Shown piece by piece: positions 35,951-46,049 of a stretch of DNA of 64,000 bases; positions within the stretch are counted from its first letter, which is position 1; each line of letters starts with the position of its first letter. The position numbers and the translations under genes were made by a program. The notes below the pieces were generated by a model that was given only the letters and a program-made list of their open reading frames with translations, did not search any database and was not told where the DNA came from. Source of the DNA: Aureimonas frigidaquae. Its GTDB lineage: Bacteria > Pseudomonadota > Alphaproteobacteria > Rhizobiales > Rhizobiaceae. The DNA is taken from NCBI RefSeq assembly GCF_001463905.1, contig NZ_BBWR01000008.1, positions 62,001-126,000 on the forward strand. Reading direction: 5' to 3'.

Positions 35951-37863
35951 GCCTGAAGGACGCGGTGCGCCGAATTGCCGAGCGCGCGGAAGACGGCATC
36001 CACGATGCCGGCCCGACCGAGCCCGGACTGTTCGATCATGGCCTCGGGCGATGCATGGTCCACGAAGCGGTCGGGCATTGTCAGCGGCCGGACCTTGAGC
36101 CCATGCTCCAGCAGGCCGTTGCGCGCCATGTGCTCCAGCACCTGGGCCGCGAAGCCACCACTCGCGCCTTCTTCCAGGAGGATGAGCACCTCGTGGTTCT
36201 GCGCCAGGCGGCGGATCAGCTCGGCATCGAGCGGCTTGGCGAAGCGGGCGTCGGCCACGGTGGACGACAGGCCGAAGGTTTCGAGCTCGTCGGCGGCAGC
36301 CAGAGCATCGGCCAGGCGCGAGCCGAAGGACAGGATGGCGACCTTCGTCCCCTCGCGCAGGATCCGGCCCTTGCCGATGGTCAGCTCCTGTCCGCGTGCC
36401 GGCATCTCGACGCCGACACCGTTGCCACGCGGATAGCGGAAGGAGATCGGCCCATCGTCGTAGAGCGCGGCCGTGCGGACCATATGGCGCAGCTCCGCCT
36501 CGTCGGCCGCGGCCATGACGACCATGCCGGGCAGGGGCGCCAGGAAACCCGTGTCGAAGCTGCCGGCGTGGGTCGGCCCGTCGGCGCCGACGAAGCCGGC
36601 CCGATCGATGGCGAAGCGCACGGGCAGGTGCTGGATCGCCACATCATGGACGATCTGGTCATAAGCCCGCTGCAGGAAGGTGGAGTAGATGGCGCAGAAG
36701 GGCTTGTAGCCTTCGCTCGCCAGTCCCGCCGCGAAGGTGACGGCGTGCTGCTCGGCAATGCCGACATCGAAGGTGCGCTTGGGGAAGGCCTCGCCGAAGA
36801 GATCGAGCCCGGTTCCGTTCGGCATGGCGGCGTTGATCGCCACGATACGCTCGTCGTCCTGCGCTTCCTGGATCAGGCTTTCCGCAAAGACGCGGGTATA
36901 GCTCGGCGCATTCGCCTTAGCCTTGGCTTGCTTGCCCGTCACCACGTCGAACTTGGAGACGCCGTGATACTTGTCGGCCGAGCTTTCGGCCGGGCCGTAA
37001 CCCTTGCCCTTCTGCGTGACGACATGAACGAGGATCGGGCCTTCGCCGGCATCGCGCACGTTTTTCAAAACGGGCAGGAGGTGGTCCAGATCGTGCCCGT
37101 CGATCGGGCCGACATAATAGAAGCCGAGCTCCTCGAACATGGTGCCGCCGGTGAAGAAGCCCCGCGTGAACTCTTCCGTCCGGCGCGCGCCTTCGCGCAC
37201 GAATTCGGGCAGGTGGTCGGTGATCTGCTTGGCGCGGTTGCGCAGCGTGCGGTACGTCTTGCCGGAGACGAGCCTTGCCAGATAGGCGCTCATGGCGCCG
37301 GTGGGCGGCGCGATGGACATGTCGTTATCGTTCAGGATGACGATGAGCCGCGCATCGAGCGCGCCGGCATTGTTCATGGCCTCGTAGGCCATGCCCGCCG
37401 ACATGGCCCCATCGCCGATGACGGCGATCACATTGTTGCGTTTGCCGGCCAGTTCGCTCGCCATCGCCATGCCAAGGCCGGCCGAGATCGAGGTGGAGGA
37501 ATGGCCCGCCCCGAAGGGGTCGTAGACGCTTTCAGAGCGCTTGGCGAAGCCCGACAGGCCGTTTTCCTGCCGGATCGTGCGCATGCCTTCGCGCCGACCG
37601 GTCAGGATCTTGTGCGGATAGGCCTGGTGGCCGACATCCCAAATCAGCCGGTCCTGCGGCGTATCGAAGACATAGTGCAGGGCGACGGTCAGCTCCACGA
37701 CGCCGAGCCCGGCGCCCAGGTGCCCGCCCGTCCGCGACACGGCGTCGATCAGGTCGCTGCGCACCTCGTCCGCGACCTGGCGAAGGCTGGATTCGGGCAA
37801 TGCGCGCAGGTCGGCGGGCGAACCGATCTTGTCGAGCAGCGGAAACTTCAGATTGTCCGACAC
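35947..37863 (-). CDS. dxs: 1-deoxy-D-xylulose-5-phosphate synthase
   Basis: First enzyme of the MEP isoprenoid pathway: condenses pyruvate and glyceraldehyde 3-phosphate using thiamine diphosphate. The 638-residue protein shows the DXS signatures [36 protein letters not shown], the TPP/Mg site [20 protein letters not shown], the transketolase acceptor [15 protein letters not shown] with the catalytic glutamate and histidine, and [21 protein letters not shown] prefer GTG 37863 ([12 protein letters not shown]), matching the usual family start; a longer in-frame start at 37938 would add 25 unusual residues. A 6-bp hairpin (37908-37924) lies in the putative leader. The xseB gene ends 165 bp upstream. 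Confidence 0.96.
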   Translation of the reverse strand: MSDNLKFPLLDKIGSPADLRALPESSLRQVADEVRSDLIDAVSRTGGHLGAGLGVVELTVALHYVFDTPQDRLIWDVGHQAYPHKILTGRREGMRTIRQENGLSGFAKRSESVYDPFGAGHSSTSISAGLGMAMASELAGKRNNVIAVIGDGAMSAGMAYEAMNNAGALDARLIVILNDNDMSIAPPTGAMSAYLARLVSGKTYRTLRNRAKQITDHLPEFVREGARRTEEFTRGFFTGGTMFEELGFYYVGPIDGHDLDHLLPVLKNVRDAGEGPILVHVVTQKGKGYGPAESSADKYHGVSKFDVVTGKQAKAKANAPSYTRVFAESLIQEAQDDERIVAINAAMPNGTGLDLFGEAFPKRTFDVGIAEQHAVTFAAGLASEGYKPFCAIYSTFLQRAYDQIVHDVAIQHLPVRFAIDRAGFVGADGPTHAGSFDTGFLAPLPGMVVMAAADEAELRHMVRTAALYDDGPISFRYPRGNGVGVEMPARGQELTIGKGRILREGTKVAILSFGSRLADALAAADELETFGLSSTVADARFAKPLDAELIRRLAQNHEVLILLEEGASGGFAAQVLEHMARNGLLEHGLKVRPLTMPDRFVDHASPEAMIEQSGLGRAGIVDAVFRALGNSAHRVLQA

Positions 37864-38027
37864 GTTCGGCGTTACCCTATGTTCACGAAACTTCAATGCA
37901 GTCGCACGGGAAGTTGCGCTTCCCTGGAACCATTTCAAGACGATATCTATCAGATGGCGCCTTGCCGCGGGAAAGTTATGGCCGTGGTTTCACGCTTTGC
38001 GCGGACCGGACACAATCCGTGTGCGGT

Positions 38028-38288
38028 TCAGGCCGGGTCGAGCGGCTCCGTTCCCGTGGCCCGCCCGCGTTGGCTCTTGATCCGCTCGACCTTGTCTTCG
38101 GCAGCGGTCAGCAGGCGCTCGCAATGGGCCTTCAGTCTCTCGCCACGCTCATAGGTCCGGATCGCCGCTTCGAGCGGCACGTCGCCACGCTCCAGATCGG
38201 AGACGATTCGCTCCAGGGCCTGCAGGGCCGCTTCGAAGCTGAGGGCTGCGATGTCGTCGTCTTCGACGGCTGGGGGCGTTGCGGGCAT
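38028..38288 (-). CDS. xseB: Exodeoxyribonuclease VII small subunit
   Basis: An 86-residue all-helical protein, [20 protein letters not shown] then [20 protein letters not shown], the defining pattern of XseB. With XseA it forms exonuclease VII, which degrades single-stranded DNA from both ends into short oligonucleotides. ATG 38288 has AAGGAG five bases before it, so the first ATG (38294 as GTG) is dropped. It lies between the histone-deacetylase-like gene, 16 bp upstream, and dxs, an order common in alphaproteobacteria. Confidence 0.92.
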   Translation of the reverse strand: MPATPPAVEDDDIAALSFEAALQALERIVSDLERGDVPLEAAIRTYERGERLKAHCERLLTAAEDKVERIKSQRGRATGTEPLDPA

Positions 38289-38304
38289 CGTCACTCCTTG
38301 CGGA

Positions 38305-39231
38305 TCAACCGGTCATCAGCCGCTGGACATGGGTGGCGACGGAACGACCGAGGCCGGTCAGGTCGTAGCCACCCTCCAGCACGGAAACCAGCCGACCGTT
38401 ACAGAAGCGGTCGGCCAAAGTCATCACCTGGCCGGTCGCCCAGTCGAAATCCTCCTCGGTCAGCTCGATCTCCGCGAGCGGGTCGCGGTAATGCATGTCG
38501 AAGCCGGCGGACAGGATGATGAGGTCGGGACGGAACTCGGTGACTGCCGGTGTGACCCGCGCCAGGAACGCCTCCCGGAACGCGTTGCCGCCATCGCCCG
38601 CCTTGAGTGGCGCGTTGACGATGTTGCCGGCGCCGGTCTCCGTCACGCTGCCGGTGCCGGGATAGAGCGGCATCTGGTGCAGGGACGCGTAGAGCACCGT
38701 CGGATCGCTCCAGAAGATATCCTGCGTGCCGTTGCCGTGATGCACGTCCCAGTCGATGATGGCGATGCGCGACAGACCGTGCGCCTCCTGCGCATGGCGG
38801 GCGGCGATGGCGGCCTGGTTGAACAGGCAGAAGCCCATGGCCGTGGCCCGTTCGGCATGGTGCCCGGGCGGACGGGCGGCTACGAAGGCGTTGGAGATGG
38901 CGCCGGACACGACATCGTCCACCGCCAGGCAGGCGCCGCCCACGCCGTGCAGCGCCGCGGTGAAACTGCGGGGGCTGACGACCGTATCGCCATCGATGCG
39001 CACCAGCCCCTCGGCCGGCGTCGCCTGCGCGACGCGGCGCACATAGTCTTCCGGATGGCAGAGATAGACGTCCTGCAACCGTCCTTCGGGCGCTTCGCAG
39101 CGTTGCAGGAGTTGGAACGTCTCGGCCTCCAGGGCCGCTTCCACGGCGCGGATGCGGTCGGGCCGCTCGGGATGGCCGGGCCCCGTCAGGTGCTCGGCGA
39201 AGATGGGATGGTGGTAAAGGCGCGTTCTCAT
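38305..39231 (-). CDS. Histone-deacetylase-like zinc hydrolase
   Basis: A 308-residue metal-dependent hydrolase of the histone deacetylase/acetoin utilisation (AcuC)/acetylpolyamine amidohydrolase superfamily. The active site is complete: [10 protein letters not shown] (two tandem histidines), [15 protein letters not shown] (aspartate-histidine zinc site), and [14 protein letters not shown] (second zinc aspartate), with [13 protein letters not shown] near the end. Bacterial members probably deacetylate polyamines or other small acetyl compounds; the substrate cannot be read. ATG 39231 overlaps the aroC stop as ATGA. It sits between aroC and xseB, a conserved order in alphaproteobacteria. Confidence 0.88.
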   Translation of the reverse strand: MRTRLYHHPIFAEHLTGPGHPERPDRIRAVEAALEAETFQLLQRCEAPEGRLQDVYLCHPEDYVRRVAQATPAEGLVRIDGDTVVSPRSFTAALHGVGGACLAVDDVVSGAISNAFVAARPPGHHAERATAMGFCLFNQAAIAARHAQEAHGLSRIAIIDWDVHHGNGTQDIFWSDPTVLYASLHQMPLYPGTGSVTETGAGNIVNAPLKAGDGGNAFREAFLARVTPAVTEFRPDLIILSAGFDMHYRDPLAEIELTEEDFDWATGQVMTLADRFCNGRLVSVLEGGYDLTGLGRSVATHVQRLMTG

Positions 39232-40319
39232 CCGCGGCCCGTCTGGCCGCGATGGCGCAGATAATGATCGGCAATGGCGCAGGCGACCATCGCCTCGCCG
39301 ATGGGAACGGCGCGTATGCCGACGCACGGATCGTGCCGGCCCTTGGTCATGACGTCCACCTCCTGCCCATCGGCATCCACCGAGCGGCGCTCCGTCAGGA
39401 TGGAGGATGTCGGCTTGACAGCGAAGCGGGCGATGATGGCCTGGCCGGTGGAGATGCCACCCAGTATGCCGCCGGCATGGTTGCTCAGGAAGACGGGCTT
39501 GCCGTCCGGCCCCATGCGCATCTCGTCGGCGTTCTCTTCGCCGCTCAGCGTCGCTGCGGCGAAGCCTTCACCGATTTCCACACCCTTCACGGCGTTGATG
39601 GACATGAGGTTGGAGGCGATGTCCTGGTCGAGCTTGCCGTAGAGCGGGGCGCCGAGGCCTGCCGGCACGCCTTCGGCCACCACTTCAATCACCGCACCGA
39701 TGGAAGAGCCCGCCTTGCGCACGGCGTCGAGATCCTGCGCCCAGAGCGCGGCCGTCTGCGGGTCCGGACAGAAGAAGGGGTTGTCGCGCAGGGTGGCCCA
39801 GTCCCAGCGGCTGCGGTCCACGGCGCGGGCGCCGATCTGAACCAGCGCCCCACGCACCACGAGCCCCGGCACGATGCGCCGGGCAATCGCGCCGGCGGCC
39901 ACGCGCGTGGCGGTCTCCCGCGCCGAGGAGCGGCCGCCGCCCCGATAGTCGCGGATGCCGTATTTGACGTCGTAGGCATAGTCGGCATGGCCGGGCCGAT
40001 AGCGCCGGGCAATATCGGAATAGTCCTTGGACCGCTGGTCGACGTTGCGGATTTCCATGGCGATGGGCGTGCCGGTGGCAATGAGCGAGCCATCCGCCTC
40101 CTGCATCACGCCGGACAGAACCTCGACCTGGTCGGGCTCCTGGCGCTGGGTCGTGTAGCGGGACTGGCCGGGGCGCCGCAGGTCGAGCTCAGCCTGGATG
40201 TCCTCAAGCCGGAAGCGCAGGCCGGGGGGCGTGCCGTCCACGATGCAGCCGATGGCCACGCCATGGCTTTCCCCGAAGGTCGTGACGCGGAAGAGATGGC
40301 CGAAACTGTTATGCGACAT
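39228..40319 (-). CDS. aroC: Chorismate synthase
   Basis: Last step of the shikimate pathway, making chorismate from EPSP with reduced FMN. The 363-residue protein opens with the family block [20 protein letters not shown] and contains [20 protein letters not shown] (two conserved histidines and substrate arginines), [20 protein letters not shown], and the FMN site [16 protein letters not shown]. Length and motifs are all normal. The ATG at 40319 is the only good start. Its stop shares ATGA with the histone-deacetylase-like gene. Confidence 0.97.
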   Translation of the reverse strand: MSHNSFGHLFRVTTFGESHGVAIGCIVDGTPPGLRFRLEDIQAELDLRRPGQSRYTTQRQEPDQVEVLSGVMQEADGSLIATGTPIAMEIRNVDQRSKDYSDIARRYRPGHADYAYDVKYGIRDYRGGGRSSARETATRVAAGAIARRIVPGLVVRGALVQIGARAVDRSRWDWATLRDNPFFCPDPQTAALWAQDLDAVRKAGSSIGAVIEVVAEGVPAGLGAPLYGKLDQDIASNLMSINAVKGVEIGEGFAAATLSGEENADEMRMGPDGKPVFLSNHAGGILGGISTGQAIIARFAVKPTSSILTERRSVDADGQEVDVMTKGRHDPCVGIRAVPIGEAMVACAIADHYLRHRGQTGRG

Positions 40320-40504
40320 GACGATTCCTGGGGCCTGTTCACGCCCTCTGCCGGGCCCCGGGGTTTAAGACAGGCTTAAGCACAGGGTCAAATTCTATTC
40401 GTGTGCGACGACACGCGGGCGTGCGCTGCAGCGTGAAAAAACCATAAAGAGGGGTGAGCCTCAAGCACATCGCCTCCCCGTCGGGAATCGCAGGGCTGCA
40501 TATT

Positions 40505-40732
40505 ATGGACATCATGGACCGCCGAGCCATCGCCATCATCGCCAGCACGGTACTGGCCGTTTCGACCACCATCCCCGCCCGCGCGCAGGAGGCAGACGGC
40601 GTCGTCGATGCCATCGACGGCGCCAGGAGCCGGCTGACGCTGCGGGATGGGACCAGCTACGTCTTGCCGGCCAGCTTCGATGCAACGCCGCTGCGGCCGG
40701 GCATGGAAATCCATCTTCTCTATGTGGCCTGA
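40505..40732 (+). CDS. DUF1344 small exported protein
   Basis: A 75-residue protein with a cleavable signal peptide (MDIMDRRAIAIIASTVLAVS, cleavage near ARA-QEA) and a short beta domain GVVDAIDGARSRLTLRDGTS, YVLPASFDATPLRPGMEI, which matches DUF1344. The domain is a small SH3/OB-like barrel expected in the periplasm; members are frequent in Hyphomicrobiales and their function is not known. ATG 40505 has AGGGCTGC upstream; ATG 40514 is possible. It lies alone on the plus strand, divergent from aroC and convergent with the phosphatase gene (28 bp apart). Confidence 0.68.
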   Translation: MDIMDRRAIAIIASTVLAVSTTIPARAQEADGVVDAIDGARSRLTLRDGTSYVLPASFDATPLRPGMEIHLLYVA

Positions 40733-40760
40733 ACCCGCACGGTGATCTGAGCCGACCGGC

Positions 40761-41372
40761 TCAGACCCATTCGGTGGCGCCCTTGTCGGCGCGCAGGATC
40801 CGATCCTGGAAAATGCGCGCATGGGCGGCCGCATCCGGCGCCATGCCGCCGAAGAGGTTCAGGAAGGCGCGCGTGATGCCGCCATGCGCGACGATGATCG
40901 ACGGGCGCTCAAGTTCCAGGAAGACCGGAGCCGCGCGTTCGGCCAGCATGGCGTAGGATTCCGCCGCCGCGCCCTCCGGGCGGAAGGTCCATTTGGCGGC
41001 ATCGCGCCGCGCAAGGACCGTCGCGTCGGAGGCGGAAATCTCGGCCAGGGTGTGCCCCTGCCAGTCCCCGAAATTCAACTCGACCAGCCGCGCGTCGGTC
41101 GCATAGTCGTCCGGCGCAAGCCGGCATTCGCGCCGCAGGATGCGCATCGTCTCCTGCGTGCGGGCGAGGGGGCTGGCGATGAAGTCGAACTCAGCCAGCC
41201 GGTCCCCCAGCATCAGGCGCAGATAGCGCCCGTTGCGCTTGGCCTGGACGCGGCCCAGCGCATTCAGCGGCGTGTCGAGCTGGCCCTGGATACGGCCCTC
41301 GGCATTGAAGTCGGTCTGACCGTGGCGGCACAGATACAGGAGCGGCAGCACCGCCGATGCGCTGTCGGACAC
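40761..41372 (-). CDS. Histidine phosphatase family protein (phosphoglycerate-mutase-like)
   Basis: A 203-residue protein with the phosphohistidine motif LYLCRHGQTDFNAEGRIQG, FIASPLARTQETM, ARLVELNFGDWQG and VAHGGITRAF (second histidine). It is therefore a phosphatase or cofactor-dependent phosphoglycerate mutase homologue; such short proteins are more often phosphatases than glycolytic mutases. GTG 41372 is the start, 7 bases after the fabI stop, so the two genes are in one transcript. The exact substrate is unknown. Confidence 0.85.
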   Translation of the reverse strand: MSDSASAVLPLLYLCRHGQTDFNAEGRIQGQLDTPLNALGRVQAKRNGRYLRLMLGDRLAEFDFIASPLARTQETMRILRRECRLAPDDYATDARLVELNFGDWQGHTLAEISASDATVLARRDAAKWTFRPEGAAAESYAMLAERAAPVFLELERPSIIVAHGGITRAFLNLFGGMAPDAAAHARIFQDRILRADKGATEWV

Positions 41373-41379
41373 GGCGGGC

Positions 41380-42198
41380 TCAGTCCTTGATGACGGAAAT
41401 GTCGGGCGCGTCCACGGCCTTCATGCCGACCGTATGATAGCCGGAATCGACATGGTGCACTTCGCCGGTCACGGCCGTCGACATGTCCGACAGGAGGTAA
41501 AGCGCCGATTGGCCGACCTCGTCGATGGTGACGGTGCGCTTGAGCGGGGAGTTGTACTCGTTCCACTTCAGAATGTAGCGGAAATCCCCGATGCCGGAGG
41601 CGGCGAGGGTCTTGATCGGCCCGGCGGAAATGGCGTTCACGCGGATCGCCTTCTTGCCGAGATCGACGGCCAGGTAGCGCACCGAGGCTTCCAGCGCGGC
41701 CTTAGCGACACCCATGACATTGTAGTGCGGCATGACCTTTTCGGCGCCGTAATAGGTCAGCGTCAGGATGGACCCGCCCTCGGTCATCAGCTTTTCGGCG
41801 CGCTGGGCGACGGCGGTCAGCGAATAGACCGAGATCAGCATGGTCTTGGTGAAATTGCCTTCCGTCGTGTCGACGTAGCGGCCGGTCAGTTCATCCTTGT
41901 CGCTGAAGCCGATGGCATGGACGACGAAGTCGAGCTTGCCCCATGTCTGCTCCAGCGTCTGGAAGACGGCATCAATGCTCGCGGCGTCGGACACGTCGCA
42001 ATGGCCGGCCAGGACGGCGCCGAGCTCGGCAGCCAGCGGTTCGACGCGCTTCTTCAGGGCATCGCCCTGCCAGGTCAGCGCAATCTCCGCACCCTGCTCC
42101 GAAAGCGCCTTGGCAATGCCCCAGGCGATCGAACGGTTGTTCGCAACGCCCATGATAAGGCCGCGCTTGCCTGACATCAGGCCGCCAGTTTGCGCCAT
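41380..42198 (-). CDS. fabI: Enoyl-[acyl-carrier-protein] reductase (NADH)
   Basis: Final reductive step of each fatty-acid elongation cycle. The 272-residue short-chain dehydrogenase has the FabI-specific nucleotide site GKRGLIMGVANNRSIAWG, FVVHAIGFSDKDELTGRYVD, the catalytic tyrosine and lysine region LTYYGAEKVMPHYNVMGVAK, and RVNAISAGPIKTLAASGI. ATG 42198 (MAQTGGL) is the family start. It is the direct target type for triclosan and isoniazid-like inhibitors. Lies downstream of the DnaJ-type gene and upstream of the histidine phosphatase gene. Confidence 0.96.
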   Translation of the reverse strand: MAQTGGLMSGKRGLIMGVANNRSIAWGIAKALSEQGAEIALTWQGDALKKRVEPLAAELGAVLAGHCDVSDAASIDAVFQTLEQTWGKLDFVVHAIGFSDKDELTGRYVDTTEGNFTKTMLISVYSLTAVAQRAEKLMTEGGSILTLTYYGAEKVMPHYNVMGVAKAALEASVRYLAVDLGKKAIRVNAISAGPIKTLAASGIGDFRYILKWNEYNSPLKRTVTIDEVGQSALYLLSDMSTAVTGEVHHVDSGYHTVGMKAVDAPDISVIKD

Positions 42199-42296
42199 GG
42201 ACGCGCTCCTCCACTCTTCGTGATCAGTTCCGGTGCGCGGGCGGTATGGCATAGGCCGTCACGCTCGACAAGTTACGCCGCGCCGCGCGCCCCGTC

Positions 42297-43244
42297 TTAT
42301 TCGGCCGCCTTGGCATCGCGCCGCGCCTCGAGGAAGTGGACGAGTTCCTCGTCCCTGGCCTCCGGCAGGGCGATTTCGAGCGTGACCAGAAGATCGCCGC
42401 GCTCGCCGCCTTTCTGGGTCAGGCCCTTGCCGCGCAGGCGCAGCGTACGGCCGGATGTCGTCCAGGGCGCGATCTTGGCTGCCACGCGCCCGTCCAGCGT
42501 ATCGATGGTGAGCCGACCGCCCAGGATCGCGGTTTCCAGCGGCAGCGCCTCGCGCAGGGTGAGGTCCCGGCCGCGGACCTTGAAGCGTGGATGTTCGGCA
42601 AAGGCGATGGTGATGAGCGCGTCGCCCGCGCGACCGCCTTCCGTCGGCGCCGGCTGGCCCTGTCCGCGCAGGCGAATCGTCTGCCCGTCCTCCACGCCCT
42701 CGGGCAGGCGGATCGCCAGGCGCTTGCCGGTCGGGAAGATGGCCTCGACCTTCTCGCCCGAGACGATGTCTTCGAGCGCGACTTTCAGCGTGGCGCGGAT
42801 ATCCTCTCCCTTCATCGGGGCGGAGCGCCGGGTACCGCCGGCGCCGCGCTGCGCGCGCCCGCCAAAGGCATGTTCGAAAAAGTCGGCAAAGCCCGACGCA
42901 TCGCCGCCGCCGCCGCGGAAGTCGAAGCCGCCGCCCTGGCCGCCGAAAGGATCTCCGCCACGCGGGTTGAAGCCGCCGCCCTCGCCGAAGGGACCCTGAC
43001 CGGGGAAGCCCTGGAAGCGCGGCTTGCCTTCGGCGTCGATCTCTCCGCGGTCGAACTGGCCGCGCTTTTCCGTGTCGCCCAGGATTTCATAGGCCTGGTT
43101 CACTTCGTTGAACCGACCGGGGGCGGCAGCGTCGCCCTGGTTGGCATCGGGGTGATAGGCCTTGGCCAATTTGCGGAAGGCCGACTTGATCTCGCCGGCT
43201 GTGGCCGTCTTGGCGACACCGAGTACGGTGTAGGGGTCCCGCAT
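42297..43244 (-). CDS. DnaJ C-terminal-domain co-chaperone (CbpA-like)
   Basis: A 315-residue Hsp40 protein. Residues 1-66 form the J domain with the HPD tripeptide in [13 protein letters not shown]; a glycine/phenylalanine-rich linker ([30 protein letters not shown]) follows, then the DnaJ C-terminal substrate-binding domains ([37 protein letters not shown]). It lacks the CxxCxGxG zinc-finger repeats of true DnaJ, placing it in the CbpA class that stimulates DnaK ATPase. ATG 43244 is preceded by AAAAGGATCACAAGAGG. It lies upstream of fabI, a known arrangement in related genomes. Confidence 0.9.
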   Translation of the reverse strand: MRDPYTVLGVAKTATAGEIKSAFRKLAKAYHPDANQGDAAAPGRFNEVNQAYEILGDTEKRGQFDRGEIDAEGKPRFQGFPGQGPFGEGGGFNPRGGDPFGGQGGGFDFRGGGGDASGFADFFEHAFGGRAQRGAGGTRRSAPMKGEDIRATLKVALEDIVSGEKVEAIFPTGKRLAIRLPEGVEDGQTIRLRGQGQPAPTEGGRAGDALITIAFAEHPRFKVRGRDLTLREALPLETAILGGRLTIDTLDGRVAAKIAPWTTSGRTLRLRGKGLTQKGGERGDLLVTLEIALPEARDEELVHFLEARRDAKAAE

Positions 43245-43382
43245 CCTCTTGTGATCCTTTTCTGCATTGCGATGCCACCGGCGTGCAGATGCCCGCCGGC
43301 GGCGCGTTCGTCCGATCCTTGTATCCTATATGGCAATGGCGCGACGTTCCGTTAAGGCCCGTCCGCGCCCATGCGCCACAAT

Positions 43383-43850
43383 TCAGCCGTTCTGCGAAAA
43401 GCGCGTCAGGATCCATTCGCCGGCGCCGGCGCTGCAGGCCTCGCCGTCATACATGGCCACCCCGTCGAAGCGCTGGCGCGATGTGGTGAAGCTGCGGCAC
43501 ACGATGGGTCCGTCGCGGCGTTCGCTGATGGCCGTGATGGTGCCGGAGGCTCCCGTCTCGGCGTTGGCCCAGGGCAGGGGGGATACGCCATTGGCGATGC
43601 TGGCGGCCGAGACGGCGTTGCGCACCGTGCGGCCGTCGCTCAGCCGGTCCGGATCGGCGACGGGGCTTGCGGCCGGGGTGGGGGGCACGGCGCCCGGGGC
43701 GATAGAGTTGGTCACGATCGACCGGTCCACCATATCTTCGAGGCCGCCGCCCGAAAGGGTGCAGCCGCCAAGGCAAAGAGCCGCCACGGCCAACGGAGCC
43801 ACGCCGAAGGATACGCGCCGAACCCGTTGGGGGCTGAAGTCTTTGCCCAA
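43383..43850 (-). CDS. RT0821/Lpp0805 family surface lipoprotein
   Basis: A 155-residue predicted lipoprotein: a basic n-region ([10 protein letters not shown]), hydrophobic core and lipobox ALCLGGC with the acylated cysteine near residue 29, then a disordered stretch rich in Pro and Ala and a C-terminal domain with [33 protein letters not shown] and [14 protein letters not shown], which define the RT0821/Lpp0805 surface-protein family. Two cysteines in the domain could form a disulfide. The start is a TTG at 43850 with AGAGGA eight bases upstream; the next internal start would remove the n-region. Divergent from pdxH, 55 bp apart. Confidence 0.82.
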   Translation of the reverse strand: MGKDFSPQRVRRVSFGVAPLAVAALCLGGCTLSGGGLEDMVDRSIVTNSIAPGAVPPTPAASPVADPDRLSDGRTVRNAVSAASIANGVSPLPWANAETGASGTITAISERRDGPIVCRSFTTSRQRFDGVAMYDGEACSAGAGEWILTRFSQNG

Positions 43851-43905
43851 TGCGACGATCCTCTTTATCAGATACCCGGATGGCTACTGGAGACTGACGC
43901 AAACC

Positions 43906-44523
43906 ATGAATCGCGCGACATTAACATTGGATGAAGTGGGCCAGGATCCGCTTGCGACCTTTTCGACATGGTTAAAGGCGGCGACGGAAACGGAGGTGAA
44001 CGATCCGAACGCCATGGGGCTGGCGAGCGTCGACGAAGACGGCATGCCCGACCTGCGCATGGTGCTTTTGAAGGGGCTCGATGGCGACGGCTTCGTCTTC
44101 TATACGAATTTCGAAAGCGCCAAGGGGGAGCAGCTCCTGCGCCAGCCGCGCGCCGCGCTGTGCTTCCACTGGAAGAGCCAGCGCCGCCAGGTGCGGGTGC
44201 GCGGGCTGGTGGAAGCCGTCACCGCGGCAGAGGCCGACCTCTATTACGAAAGCCGCCCCTATCGGAGCCGCATCGGCGCCTGGGCTTCGGACCAGTCACG
44301 TCCGCTGGCTGACCGCGCCATCCTGGAAGAGCGCGTCGCCAGCCTGGAAGCGCAGCATCCGGAGAGCGGCCCGCTGCCGCGTCCGGAGCGCTGGTCGGGC
44401 TTTCGCGTCCGGCCGCTGGCCATCGAGTTCTGGCAGGATGGCGCCTTCCGGCTGCACGATCGCTTCCGGTTCAGCCGCCCGGCGCTTGAACACGCCTGGA
44501 CCGTGGAACGGCTCTACCCCTGA
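43906..44523 (+). CDS. pdxH: Pyridoxamine/pyridoxine 5'-phosphate oxidase
   Basis: FMN-dependent enzyme that oxidises pyridoxine or pyridoxamine phosphate to pyridoxal 5'-phosphate, the final step of vitamin B6 synthesis and salvage. The 205-residue protein has [53 protein letters not shown] and the C-terminal [11 protein letters not shown]...WTVERLYP signature ending at the terminus, exactly as in the family. ATG 43906 is chosen because it starts the conserved fold; longer in-frame starts read through the opposing lipoprotein promoter. Convergent with tldD, 31 bp apart. Confidence 0.95.
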   Translation: MNRATLTLDEVGQDPLATFSTWLKAATETEVNDPNAMGLASVDEDGMPDLRMVLLKGLDGDGFVFYTNFESAKGEQLLRQPRAALCFHWKSQRRQVRVRGLVEAVTAAEADLYYESRPYRSRIGAWASDQSRPLADRAILEERVASLEAQHPESGPLPRPERWSGFRVRPLAIEFWQDGAFRLHDRFRFSRPALEHAWTVERLYP

Positions 44524-44554
44524 ACGGGCCTTCGCCGGAACGGCATGGGCCGGG

Positions 44555-45973
44555 TCAGTCGGTTTGCGTCCCGCCCACCGTCATGCGGTCCATGCGCAGG
44601 TGCGGCTGGCCGACGCCTACCGGCACTCCCTGGCCGCTCTTGCCGCACATGCCGATCCCGGTATCGAGCGCCAGGTCGTTGCCGATCATCGACACGCGCT
44701 GCATCGCATCCGGCCCGTTGCCGATCAGCATGGCGCCCTTGATCGGCTCGGCCACCCTGCCGGCGCGGATGCGGTAGGCCTCGGTGCAGGCAAAGACGAA
44801 CTTGCCGGAGGTGATGTCGACCTGCCCGCCGCCGAAGGAAACGGCATAAATGCCGTCTGCGACCGATTCGATGATCTCTTCCGGGCTGTGCTGGCCCGCC
44901 AGCATCATGGTGTTGGTCATGCGCGGCATGGGGACATAGGCATAGGACTGCCGCCGCCCGTTGCCGGTCGGCGCCATGCCCATGAGGCGCGCATTCTGCC
45001 GATCCTGCATATAGCCGACGAGCACCCCATCCTCGATCAGGACGTTGCGGGCGGAGGGGGTGCCCTCGTCGTCGATGGTGAGCGAGCCGCGCCGCTCGGC
45101 AATGGAGCCGTCGTCGACGACGGTTACCCCGGGCGAGGCCACCCGCTGCCCCATCAACCCGGCAAAGGCGGATGTCTTCTTGCGGTTGAAATCGCCCTCC
45201 AGGCCGTGGCCGACGGCCTCGTGCAGCATGACCCCGGGCCAGCCCGCCCCGAGGACGATGTCGAAGGTTCCGGCCGGTGCCGGGGCGGCTTCCAGATTGG
45301 TCAGGGCCTGGCGCAGCGCCGTGTCGGCCATGGCCTGCCAGTTGGCGGCTTCGACATAGGAATCGAAGCCGATCCGGCCGCCGCCGCCGAAGGAGCCGCT
45401 TTCCTGCCGGCCGCCGCGCTCGGCGACGACGCTGATATTGATCCGCACCAGAGGCCGCGTATCGCGCAGGAGTTGCCCGTCCGCCCGCAATATCTCTACC
45501 CGCTGCCATTGCGCACCGAGCGTGACCGAAACCTGGCGCACGGCCGGATCGCGCGCACGCAAATAAGCGTCGATCTCAGCCAGGAGGCGGATCTTGGCCT
45601 CGAAGGACGGTTCGGGGATGGGGTTCCCCTCGCCGTAGAGGCGGCGGTTGGTTCCTGAGGGCCCGGCGGCCACGATGGGCGTGTGGCCGGCCTTGACGGT
45701 GCCCGTCGCATCCGCCGCCCGATCCAGCGCGGCGGCCGTGAACTCGCCGGAATGGGCATAACCCACCGCCTCGCCGGCAACGCTGCGCATTCCAAAGCCC
45801 TGGTCGGTCGAGAAGTTGCCGCTCTTCAGGCGGCCATTGTCGAAGACGAGGGATTCCTGTTCGCGATACTCCAGGAAGAGTTCCCCGTCATCGGCGCCGT
45901 GCAGCGCCGCGGCGAGCCGCGCCTCGACGCTTTCGCGGGAAATGTCGAAGCGGTCGATCAGAAAATCCGACAT
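44555..45973 (-). CDS. tldD: Metalloprotease TldD
   Basis: A 472-residue zinc peptidase of the U62/TldD-TldE family. The metal site is LHEAVGHGLEGDF, and SFGGGQVDITSGKFVFACTE and PVGVGQPHLRMDRMTVGGT are C-terminal family signatures. TldD works with TldE (PmbA), not in this window, to trim peptides such as microcin B17 precursor and unfolded polypeptides; in most bacteria it is a housekeeping gene. The ATG at 45973 is preceded by a purine-rich site. In related genomes tldD lies upstream of the cox cluster as here, with an ialB gene between. Confidence 0.94.
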   Translation of the reverse strand: MSDFLIDRFDISRESVEARLAAALHGADDGELFLEYREQESLVFDNGRLKSGNFSTDQGFGMRSVAGEAVGYAHSGEFTAAALDRAADATGTVKAGHTPIVAAGPSGTNRRLYGEGNPIPEPSFEAKIRLLAEIDAYLRARDPAVRQVSVTLGAQWQRVEILRADGQLLRDTRPLVRINISVVAERGGRQESGSFGGGGRIGFDSYVEAANWQAMADTALRQALTNLEAAPAPAGTFDIVLGAGWPGVMLHEAVGHGLEGDFNRKKTSAFAGLMGQRVASPGVTVVDDGSIAERRGSLTIDDEGTPSARNVLIEDGVLVGYMQDRQNARLMGMAPTGNGRRQSYAYVPMPRMTNTMMLAGQHSPEEIIESVADGIYAVSFGGGQVDITSGKFVFACTEAYRIRAGRVAEPIKGAMLIGNGPDAMQRVSMIGNDLALDTGIGMCGKSGQGVPVGVGQPHLRMDRMTVGGTQTD

Positions 45974-46049
45974 GGCTCACTCGGGCTGGGTTGGGTGTGT
46001 CATGCTGCGGGAGATAGGCGCGCTTGAGTGCGATGTCAGCCCTCGATGC

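Noticed and set aside
37864-38027. TPP riboswitch before dxs
   Set aside because: dxs uses thiamine diphosphate, but the gap lacks the conserved CUGAGA and thi-box sequences; only a short hairpin is present.
43383-43850. Short start at an internal GTG for the RT0821 lipoprotein
   Set aside because: It would remove the basic n-region of the lipoprotein signal, while the TTG start has a good ribosome site.
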